The notes under the pieces: model-generated
Databases searched by the model: none
Told to the model about the DNA's origin: nothing
Seen by the model: only the letters and a program-made list of their open reading frames with translations
Source: an uncultured Gammaproteobacteria bacterium
GTDB taxonomy: Bacteria; Pseudomonadota; Gammaproteobacteria; Pseudomonadales; UBA5518
Direction: 5' to 3'
Length of the DNA: 5,979 nucleotides
NCBI GenBank assembly: GCA_903921135.1
Contig: CAIXOY010000058.1
Coordinates: 1 to 5,979, forward strand
Made by a program: the position numbers and the translations under genes
Shown: one piece after another, positions 1 to 5,441 of the stretch
How positions within the stretch are numbered: position 1 is the stretch's first letter
Layout: the number at the start of each line of letters is the position of its first letter

Positions 1-1
1 C

Positions 2-289
2 CAGCTGATGTCTCACTGGCAGGCGCTGCTGCCGGGCCGTGTTCTCGATGTGGGGTACGAGGATCTGGTGAGGGATCCGACGCCCGTGCTCCACACGGTA
101 TGCGGTTTTCTCGACCTGCCGTGGCACGCTGGAATGCTCGAGTTCCACGCGATAGACAACCGCGTACGCACCGCCAGCCTCTGGCAGGTTCGACAGCCGC
201 TCTACACGTCCTCGACGGGGCGCTGGCGGCGCTATGCGGCGCAGCTTCAGCACGCCTTCGATGCACTGGAGGACACGCATGGCGGCTGA
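2..289 (+). CDS. Sulfotransferase, C-terminal fragment (5' end outside window)
   Basis: This is the last 95 codons of a PAPS-dependent sulfotransferase; the frame is open to the window edge, so the ATG at 8 is internal rather than a start. The visible part contains a 'YEDLVRDP' stretch, followed by a 'CGFLDLPW' helix segment, typical of the C-terminal half of bacterial Sulfotransfer_3 proteins. Next comes 'RQPLYTSSTGRWRRY', the counterpart of the conserved C-terminal G-x-W-[RK] region of sulfotransferases that helps hold the PAPS cofactor. The protein ends 'DTHGG'. The N-terminal P-loop and any TPR repeats lie upstream and cannot be seen. Many relatives carry N-terminal TPRs, so this one may too. 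Its stop overlaps the next gene by 11 nt, implying one transcript and coupled translation. The acceptor substrate is unknown. Family call is fairly sure; function is not. Confidence 0.82.
   Translation, partial: QLMSHWQALLPGRVLDVGYEDLVRDPTPVLHTVCGFLDLPWHAGMLEFHAIDNRVRTASLWQVRQPLYTSSTGRWRRYAAQLQHAFDALEDTHGG
268..272 (+). promoter_or_regulatory. Shine-Dalgarno for the beta-hydroxylase gene
   Basis: GGAGG ends 6 nt before ATG 279 and lies inside the end of the sulfotransferase reading frame. It decides the start: 279 rather than the upstream in-frame ATG at 234. Together with the 11-nt overlap it indicates translational coupling. Confidence 0.7.
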
Positions 290-1451
290 GGGTGCACAAG
301 CGATGATCCGCGAGGCCATGTCCTTGCTGCAGCGCGGTGATGCGCGCGGCGCGATGGCGCAACTCGATCTCGCCTTGCAACGCTTTCCCGCCGATGCAGA
401 CCTCCGCCTGAACCGCGCAATGGTGCTGCGCGCGGCCGGCAAACTTCCCGCAGCACTCATTGAGCTCGACGCCGCGCTCGCCATCGACCCGTACTTCTTC
501 CTCGCACTGCTCTCCAAAGGCGCGGTGCTGGAGCGTATGAAGCAGCGCGGCGCAGCGGCGCTGGTGTACCGCGATGCGATCAAGATTGCGCCGGCCCCCG
601 AGGCTCTGCCCCCGGCACTGCAGACGCCGCTCGCCCACGCGCGCACCGTGGTGGAAGACGACGCCCGTCAACTCGCGGAGTTCCTGCAGCAGCACACGGC
701 CGAACTGCGCGGCAGCCACGCAGGTGAAAACCTCGGGCGCTTCGACGAATCCCTGCAGATCCTGGCCGGTCGCAAGCGCGTCTACCATGCCGAGCCCGTG
801 CAACTGCATGTGGCGCAGCTGCCGGCCATCCCGTTTTTCGACAGATCCCACTTCCCGTGGCTGCCGCAGCTCGAGGCCGCGACCGACATGATCCGGGAAG
901 AACTCCTCGCACTGATGGATGCAGGCATGCCCGGCTTCGCGCCCTACATCAGCTACCCGCCGGGAGCACCGCTGAACCAGTGGGCAGAGCTGAACAACAA
1001 CCGGGAGTGGAGTTCCTTCTGGCTGTGGAAAGACGGCGCACGGCAAGAAGAGGCGATTGCGCGCTGCCCGCGCACGGCCGCGCTGCTGGCGACTCTCCCG
1101 ATGGCCGATCAGGAAGGGTTTGCGCCCACGGCGTTGTTCTCGGCGCTCGCGCCGCATACCCGCATCCCGCCGCACACCGGCTCCACCAACGCGCGGCTGT
1201 TGGTACACCTGCCCCTGATCCTCCCGGGGCCCGCGGGCTTCCGCGTGGGAAATACCGAACGCGCCTGGCGTATGGGTGAGGCCTGGTGCTTCGACGACTC
1301 CATCGAGCACGAAGCGTGGAACGGCGCAGACCAGACCCGCGTGATCCTGATCTTCGATATCTGGAACCCGCTGTTGAGCCAGGCCGAGCGTGAACTCTTG
1401 TCTGCGCTGATGCGCGCCCGCAAGACGTGGTACGGATCAACCGGCGCCTGA
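279..1451 (+). CDS. TPR-containing aspartyl/asparaginyl beta-hydroxylase family protein
   Basis: A 390-residue, probably cytoplasmic protein without signal peptide or membrane segment. Residues about 5-108 form roughly three TPR helix pairs, a protein- or peptide-binding scaffold. Residues about 195-365 are an Asp_Arg_Hydrox (AspH-type) double-stranded beta-helix oxygenase. Such enzymes use Fe(II), O2 and 2-oxoglutarate to hydroxylate a beta carbon. The iron ligands appear as His299 in 'PPHTGSTNARL' and His344 in 'SIEHEAW', 45 residues apart. As in AspH, there is no Asp/Glu third ligand. Arg306 and Arg354 ('TRVILIFDIWNP') fit the 2-oxoglutarate-binding arginines. The TPR-then-oxygenase order resembles human ASPH. 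I chose ATG 279 because GGAGG (268-272) precedes it by 6 nt; the in-frame ATG at 234 lies inside the sulfotransferase and would add 15 residues. The substrate could be a protein, peptide or small molecule. Confidence 0.87.
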   Translation: MAAEGAQAMIREAMSLLQRGDARGAMAQLDLALQRFPADADLRLNRAMVLRAAGKLPAALIELDAALAIDPYFFLALLSKGAVLERMKQRGAAALVYRDAIKIAPAPEALPPALQTPLAHARTVVEDDARQLAEFLQQHTAELRGSHAGENLGRFDESLQILAGRKRVYHAEPVQLHVAQLPAIPFFDRSHFPWLPQLEAATDMIREELLALMDAGMPGFAPYISYPPGAPLNQWAELNNNREWSSFWLWKDGARQEEAIARCPRTAALLATLPMADQEGFAPTALFSALAPHTRIPPHTGSTNARLLVHLPLILPGPAGFRVGNTERAWRMGEAWCFDDSIEHEAWNGADQTRVILIFDIWNPLLSQAERELLSALMRARKTWYGSTGA

Positions 1452-1457
1452 AATGAA

Positions 1458-1483
1458 AAAGGCCAGCCCGAAGGCTGGCCTTT
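1458..1483. terminator. Intrinsic terminator between convergent genes
   Basis: AAAGGCCAGCC (1458-1468) and GGCTGGCCTTT (1473-1483) form a perfect 11-bp stem around a four-base loop. Read on the minus strand the loop is TTCG closed by C-G, the extra-stable UUCG tetraloop, and the stem is followed by TTTTTCATTT. It is therefore a strong terminator for the receptor gene, whose stop is 67 nt upstream on that strand. On the + strand it starts 7 nt after the hydroxylase stop, but only TTTG follows the stem. It may stop + transcription too, more weakly. Confidence 0.88.
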
Positions 1484-1500
1484 GAAAGGCTCCGAAAGTT

Positions 1501-1514
1501 TCCCGTTGCCGGGA
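1501..1514 (-). other. Small hairpin in the receptor 3' UTR
   Basis: TCCCG-TTGC-CGGGA is a 5-bp perfect stem with a 4-nt loop. It lies between the larger hairpin at 1517-1542 and the terminator. An alternative pairing of GCTCC (1489-1493) with GGAGC (1512-1516) would exclude it. No function can be assigned. Confidence 0.4.
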
Positions 1515-1516
1515 GC

Positions 1517-1542
1517 GGAGAGCGGGCCTGAACCCGCTCTCC
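1517..1542 (-). other. Stem-loop directly after the receptor stop codon
   Basis: GGAGAGCGGG (1517-1526) and CCCGCTCTCC (1533-1542) form a perfect 10-bp stem with a 6-nt loop. It begins 7 nt beyond the receptor stop on the minus strand. No T-run follows on that strand, so it is not itself a classical intrinsic terminator. More likely it protects the mRNA 3' end or assists the downstream terminator. Confidence 0.6.
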
Positions 1543-1549
1543 ATCCGGA

Positions 1550-4423
1550 TCAGAACTTCAGTTCGCCACCCAGGAACCAGTACTGGCCAAGGGCGTCGTA
1601 CAGGCCGGGGAAGGTGTTGCCGTTGCCGTTGTTGGACGGACCTGCGTTGAAGCCTGCGAATGCGGGCTCTTCGTCGAACAGGTTGTTCACACCGAGGCGC
1701 ACGGAGGCGTAGTCGGTGACATCCCAGCTGCCGGACAGATCGAAGTAGTTCATCGAATCGAGATCGGTGAGCCCGTTGTAGTCCTCGATCTTCGGGATGT
1801 GGCGCCAGCTGAGGGCTACCGTCACGTCCCAGGGGGTTACCCAGGTCGAACGCATCACGTTGCGGAAGTCCGGGTTCGGATAGCCGCACACGCCGCCCCA
1901 GATGCCTTTGCAGTCTTCGGTGACGGCGCCGGCATACTCCTTGAAGGTCCAGGTGTCGATGATGCTCATCGAGTTGTTCAGGGCGATGGTGCCCCAATCG
2001 GCGATGTCGAACTGGTAGTCGGCGATGATGTCGATACCCTTCACACGCTGGAAGGCGATGTTGTCGGTAAGCGCCACAACCTGTGCGTTGCCGATCCAGA
2101 GGTTGCCGTTCGGGCCACGCTGGACCTGATCGCAGAACTGGCCGCTCTCGACGCACTGCGTGAGGATGGTCAGAGCCGAGATACCACCGATGGCCTTCTC
2201 GATCTTGATGTCCCAGTAGTCGATGGAGACATCGAGGCCTTCGAGGAAGTTCGGCGAGAGCACCACACCGAAGGAGTAGGTGTCTGCCTCTTCCGGGGCC
2301 AGTTTCGGGTTACCACCACCGAACACGTTGTACTGGCCCGCGGGCGAGTTGATGTTGGTGCCGGCCAGCCACTGTGCCTGCGTGATACCGCTGCGTGCGC
2401 ACTGGTCGAAGGTGTAGCCTTCAGCCGAGGTGCCCGTGAGGCCACCCGTGGCATCCGCGCAGGGGTCGGTGTCCATGTCGAAAAGGCCAAGGCCCTGCGG
2501 CGAGAACAGCTCGCTGATGTTGGCTGCACGCACGGCGCGCTGGAAGCTGCCGCGGAACTTCACCTGCTCGTCGACTGCCCAGGCGCCCGCGATCTTGTAG
2601 GTGTCGGTCTTCTGGTCGGTGTCGTAATCGGAGTAGCGGTAGCCCAGATCAAGGGTTACCGCCTCTGCAAAGCTGGCGCCTTCGATCAGCGGGATGCTGG
2701 CCTCGGCGTACCACTCACCCACCTCGTAGCCACCGGACAGCGGCAGCGTCGGGCCGCCCTGGCCTGCGCCTTCACCGCGACGGAAGTTGTCGTCGGGGTT
2801 GAAGTCGAGGTTCTCCTGACGCCATTCCACACCGAAGGCGACGTCGACGCCGTTCTCGGCGCTGGGCAGCTTGATGCCGTAGTTGCCGAGGTTGCCGGCC
2901 ACGAAGGCGCTGAAGACGGTCTGGTCGGTCGTGCCACGGGCAAACAGCGGGAGTTGCAGGTAGTTCAGGGCATCCTGCGTTACGCCACCCGACTGGAAGA
3001 TGTTCCAGGGTACGCAGTTCGCGTCGCTGCCATCGAGCACGGAGCGGCAGACGATGTCACCGGTCGAGGGATCACGTACTGCGTCGAGGGCGCGGCCGAT
3101 GCGGGAAGTCCCGAAGTCGTTGTAGTAGGTGTTTTCCATGTCGACTTCGGCGTACTGGTACGACACGTCGTAGCGCCAGTCTTCGTTGATGTCGCCACGG
3201 ACGCCGAAGACGCCACGGAGCATGGTGTGGCGAAGGTCTTGCTGACGACCGCCACCTTCCACGTTACGACGGCCGATGTAGCCGATCACGTCACCCGTGC
3301 GGCCGGCGCAACCGATGGCGGCTGCCTGGGCGTCGCTCATGAAGGGGTTTTCGCAGCTGATCGAGCTCGTGACGAAGAACGCGCCCGAGGGAGCGATCTG
3401 CGAGACCGTGCGGTCGTCCATGAACATGATCTGGGTGTAGGCATCGACGTGCTCGTTCACCTCGTAGTGCGCGAAGGCACCCGCGGTGTAGCGCTCGTCG
3501 GGACGCTGGAAGTAGTTCAGCGGGCCGAAGTTGTACACGTAGCCGGCGTTGGGCACGAAGTCGTTGCCCTCGACGCGGAAGTCGTAGGTGGAGAAGTCGG
3601 TGAAGCGGCCCTTGTCGTGCGTACCCGAACCACCGCAGCGGCTGTTGGCAGAGCTCGCCAGCGAGCAGGCGCTGTAATCGCGCTCGCTCTGGAGGACGGC
3701 CTCGATGTCGCGGTAGGTGGCATAGGCCACCACGTTGCCGCGGCCTTCGTTCAGGTTGCCGCCGATGATGAAGGACGCATCCGAGATGTCGCCATCGCTG
3801 ACGCTGCCCTCTGCAACCGGGAAGCCGCGCTGCGCGGAGAGATCGGCAACCAGGTTGCCGTCGTTGTTGTGGCGGTAGCGGCTGTACTGGTAGTCCAGTT
3901 TCACGCCTTCGAAGTCGTCGACCATCATGAAGTTCACAACGCCGGCAACGGCGTCTGAACCGTAGGCCGCCGAGGCGCCACCGGTGAGGACTTCAACGCG
4001 CTTGATCAGCGCGCCGGGGATCTGGTTGATGTCTGCACCGCCGCTCTGCAGCGGGGAGCCGACGGGGAGACGCTTGCCGTCGACCAGCACCAGGGTACGG
4101 ACGGTGCCCAGGTTGCGAAGGTCGATGGTGGCGGTACCGGTTGCACCGTTGGATTGGCCGGCGCCCTGGCCCTGGTAGATCTGCGGGAGGTCCTTCAGGA
4201 CGTCCTCAAGGCGGGTGATACCGGTGAACTGGAGTTGCTCGGCATCTAACTGCGTGACCGGGCTGGAGGTGACGAGGTTCGCTTTCTGGATGCGCGAACC
4301 GGTGACGACGACTTCCTCGAGGCCCTGGGCGGCGTCCTGGGCGAAGCCCGGTGCACCGAATACGGTAGCGCCGAGACCCAGTGCGGCGCTGACGGCCAGC
4401 GACAGTGGTTTCTTCTGCAGCAT
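1550..4423 (-). CDS. TonB-dependent outer-membrane receptor
   Basis: A complete 957-residue receptor that imports a scarce substrate across the outer membrane using TonB-ExbBD energy. Residues 1-28 form a Sec signal peptide (Lys-Lys, a hydrophobic run, likely cleavage after 'GFA'). A TonB box and start-of-plug motif 'EEVVVTGSRI' follows at about 36-45. The plug spans about 45-165, with 'LVLVDGKRLP' and 'VEVLTGGASAAYGSDAVAGVVNF'-type blocks. The rest is a 22-strand barrel, with 'SFQRAVRAANISELFSP' near 626-642 and 'GNPKLAPEEADTYSFG' near 704-719. It ends 'YWFLGGELKF', a C-terminal aromatic beta-signal for BAM insertion. Twelve cysteines fall in six close pairs, probably loop disulfides. The start is fixed by AGGGGA (4430-4435), 6 nt upstream of ATG. 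The ligand cannot be read from sequence; no siderophore, cobalamin or SusD-like partner lies in the window. Confidence 0.96.
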   Translation of the reverse strand: MLQKKPLSLAVSAALGLGATVFGAPGFAQDAAQGLEEVVVTGSRIQKANLVTSSPVTQLDAEQLQFTGITRLEDVLKDLPQIYQGQGAGQSNGATGTATIDLRNLGTVRTLVLVDGKRLPVGSPLQSGGADINQIPGALIKRVEVLTGGASAAYGSDAVAGVVNFMMVDDFEGVKLDYQYSRYRHNNDGNLVADLSAQRGFPVAEGSVSDGDISDASFIIGGNLNEGRGNVVAYATYRDIEAVLQSERDYSACSLASSANSRCGGSGTHDKGRFTDFSTYDFRVEGNDFVPNAGYVYNFGPLNYFQRPDERYTAGAFAHYEVNEHVDAYTQIMFMDDRTVSQIAPSGAFFVTSSISCENPFMSDAQAAAIGCAGRTGDVIGYIGRRNVEGGGRQQDLRHTMLRGVFGVRGDINEDWRYDVSYQYAEVDMENTYYNDFGTSRIGRALDAVRDPSTGDIVCRSVLDGSDANCVPWNIFQSGGVTQDALNYLQLPLFARGTTDQTVFSAFVAGNLGNYGIKLPSAENGVDVAFGVEWRQENLDFNPDDNFRRGEGAGQGGPTLPLSGGYEVGEWYAEASIPLIEGASFAEAVTLDLGYRYSDYDTDQKTDTYKIAGAWAVDEQVKFRGSFQRAVRAANISELFSPQGLGLFDMDTDPCADATGGLTGTSAEGYTFDQCARSGITQAQWLAGTNINSPAGQYNVFGGGNPKLAPEEADTYSFGVVLSPNFLEGLDVSIDYWDIKIEKAIGGISALTILTQCVESGQFCDQVQRGPNGNLWIGNAQVVALTDNIAFQRVKGIDIIADYQFDIADWGTIALNNSMSIIDTWTFKEYAGAVTEDCKGIWGGVCGYPNPDFRNVMRSTWVTPWDVTVALSWRHIPKIEDYNGLTDLDSMNYFDLSGSWDVTDYASVRLGVNNLFDEEPAFAGFNAGPSNNGNGNTFPGLYDALGQYWFLGGELKF

Positions 4424-4429
4424 TTTGAA

Positions 4430-4435
4430 TCCCCT
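4430..4435 (-). promoter_or_regulatory. Shine-Dalgarno for the TonB-dependent receptor
   Basis: On the minus strand this reads AGGGGA, followed by a 6-nt A/T-rich spacer (TTCAAA) and ATG at 4423. The spacing is close to ideal and it supports this start, which also gives a normal signal peptide. Confidence 0.8.
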
Positions 4436-4442
4436 ATGGTTT

Positions 4443-4460
4443 CTGATTGGTACCGATCAG
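4443..4460. promoter_or_regulatory. 18-bp near-perfect palindrome, candidate operator
   Basis: CTGATTGGTACCGATCAG is self-complementary at 8 of 9 base pairs, centred on GGTACC. It lies 7 nt upstream of the receptor ribosome binding site and 19 nt upstream of the start codon. Its symmetry without a loop fits a dimeric DNA-binding regulator better than an RNA hairpin. Size and form would suit a LacI- or TetR-type site, but no regulator gene is visible in the window. Confidence 0.5.
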
Positions 4461-4531
4461 TTCGATGGTCTTTGGAGAGAACCCTGTCCCGGGTTTTCGC
4501 CGCCTTGGCAGCCAGTGCCCTCTACGCGGGA

Positions 4532-4547
4532 GACCTTCCGGAAGATC
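4532..4547. repeat. 16-bp near-palindrome in the receptor leader
   Basis: GACCTTCCGGAAGATC is self-complementary except for one pair, which becomes a G-U wobble in the minus-strand RNA. That RNA could form a 6-bp stem with a CCGG loop. The core CTTCCGGAAG is fully symmetric. It may be a DNA site or a leader hairpin. Confidence 0.35.
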
Positions 4548-4626
4548 CCCGGCCGCACACGGAAAAACCCCTTGCCGTGCACAGACAGATGACACCGACA
4601 GACCTTGGTCCATCGAGCGTGGCCGG

Positions 4627-4657
4627 AATATAGCAGCGGGTTGCAGCCCGATGGCAA
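4627..4657 (-). promoter_or_regulatory. Possible sigma70-type promoter for the receptor gene
   Basis: On the minus strand TTGCCA (4657-4652) is a plausible -35 and TATATT (4632-4627) a good -10, five of six to consensus. The 19-nt spacer is longer than the usual 17. Initiation near 4620 would give a leader of about 197 nt. The spacer contains a CGGG-N6-CCCG inverted repeat, where a regulator could sit. This is a pattern match only. Confidence 0.35.
4637..4650. repeat. Inverted repeat inside the putative promoter spacer
   Basis: CGGGTTGCAGCCCG pairs CGGG with CCCG around a TGCA centre, with one mismatched pair in 14 bp. It lies between the proposed -35 and -10 elements. It may be a small operator, or only a GC-rich chance repeat. 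Confidence 0.35.
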
Positions 4658-4703
4658 GCCGGGAGCGCTGTATGGGAGTAGTTGGCAGTTTGTGATGGGG
4701 ACG

Positions 4704-5441
4704 TTACGGATTGAGGGCGCGCATCTCGGCGTATATGCCATTCGCCTCATCGAGAATGCCCCGGTACCGGGCCGGCACCTCGACCTCACCCACGGGCGGC
4801 GGCTCAAAACCGGTAGAGGCCTCGACCGCCGCGTACCAGTGTGGCGCCCACACACCGTCTGTATCACGCCGGCCGGGCGGCCAGCGCAGCATCTCTTGCC
4901 GGAACGGGATGCCAGCGTGCGCGCAGATGCGCCCCAGAGCGGTGCCTGGATCGGACAAGACCTCGACAGCATCGACCACCAATGGGGCGCGGGCCGCCCG
5001 AGCCGCCACATAGCGGTAGATGGCCAGCTGCTGGGGCAGCCCCAGTTCGTGAAGCGCGAACTCGGGCCTGACCTTGGCGTAAGAGACGATCATCCGCGCC
5101 GGCTCGCGCACCAGAAAACAGTTGATAAGCGCATCGCTGAAGGAAAGATCCACCTCGGGGAGCATCTGGTGGGTGAGCTGTTTCTGGTACTGCACGGGGG
5201 TGGGCACGGCGCCTTCGGTCATGGTGCGGGCCACGCTGCGCCAGTCGCAGTCCATGCTGGCGATGATCTCTTCGCGCCCGGGGTGCACGGAGCCGGTAGC
5301 TTTCAGGTAGTAGCCATAGAAAGGCTCGTCGACGACCGTGCAATCGGGCCGGTTGCCGAAGGAGCGCATCATCGCCGTCGAGATATTGCGCGGCCCGGAC
5401 CACATCGCGATCCGGACGGGCGCGACGGCCTCAGCGGGCAT
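4704..5441 (-). CDS. Sulfotransferase-fold protein coupled to an aminotransferase
   Basis: A 245-residue cytoplasmic protein of the small sulfotransferase-like P-loop family found beside branched-chain-aminotransferase-like genes. After 'VRIAMW', residues 15-19 'SGPRN' with the following 'ISTAMMRSF' occupy the position of the PAPS 5'-phosphosulfate loop. 'VVDEPFYGYYL' (36-46) follows. 'LVREPARMIVSYAK' (110-123) resembles the 3'-phosphate-binding motif, with Arg112 and Ser120 at the R-x7-S spacing of true sulfotransferases. Whether it transfers sulfate is unproven; the loop lacks the usual basic/Gly-Thr-Thr form. I chose ATG 5441 because the next motif starts ten residues on and a GGGG tract (5449-5452) lies 7 nt upstream. 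In-frame ATGs at 5456 and 5483 lie deeper in the aminotransferase. The start overlaps that gene's stop by 11 nt, so both proteins are probably made together. Confidence 0.82.
   Translation of the reverse strand: MPAEAVAPVRIAMWSGPRNISTAMMRSFGNRPDCTVVDEPFYGYYLKATGSVHPGREEIIASMDCDWRSVARTMTEGAVPTPVQYQKQLTHQMLPEVDLSFSDALINCFLVREPARMIVSYAKVRPEFALHELGLPQQLAIYRYVAARAARAPLVVDAVEVLSDPGTALGRICAHAGIPFRQEMLRWPPGRRDTDGVWAPHWYAAVEASTGFEPPPVGEVEVPARYRGILDEANGIYAEMRALNP

Larger units (their letters stand above)
4424..4703 (-). other. Intergenic regulatory region and 5' leader of the receptor gene
   Basis: This 280-nt gap separates two genes of the same strand and is long enough for an independent receptor promoter. 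Reading toward the receptor it contains a promoter-like pair near 4657-4627 with an inverted repeat between the elements. It then has a 16-nt near-palindrome (4532-4547), a small AACCC/GGGTT hairpin (4480-4495), the 18-bp palindrome (4443-4460) and the ribosome binding site. I saw no match to the cobalamin riboswitch B12 box and no clear terminator after the sulfotransferase-like gene. Open frames crossing this gap look like GC-rich chance frames. Confidence 0.6.

Noticed and set aside
1437..2156. A 239-codon minus-strand frame over the receptor's 3' end and the terminator
   Set aside because: It overlaps the receptor in another frame, is very Arg-rich, runs through the terminator hairpin and shows no domain.
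1799..3958. A 719-codon open frame on the + strand opposite the receptor gene
   Set aside because: It is wholly antisense to a clearly real receptor. Its composition (Val, Ala, Asp, Gly and His rich) is what the reverse of GC-rich codons gives, and it shows no domain I recognise.
1550..4423. The receptor's cysteine loops as substrates of the neighbouring AspH-type hydroxylase
   Set aside because: None of the six pairs has the EGF-type C-x-[DN]-x4-[FY]-x-C spacing, and the hydroxylase has no signal peptide, so it should not meet folded outer-membrane loops.
4581..4603. Direct repeat ACAGAC (4581-4586 and 4598-4603)
   Set aside because: Only six bases long and present in two copies; expected by chance in a gap of this size.
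4424..4703. A cobalamin or other riboswitch ahead of the receptor
   Set aside because: Such leaders are common before TonB-dependent receptors, but I found no B12-box match on the minus strand and no other riboswitch core I could recognise.
4457..5011. A 184-codon minus-strand frame spanning the sulfotransferase-like gene and the intergenic gap
   Set aside because: Most of it is out of frame within a supported gene; the rest covers the likely promoter. Arg/Ser/Pro-rich translation suggests a chance frame.
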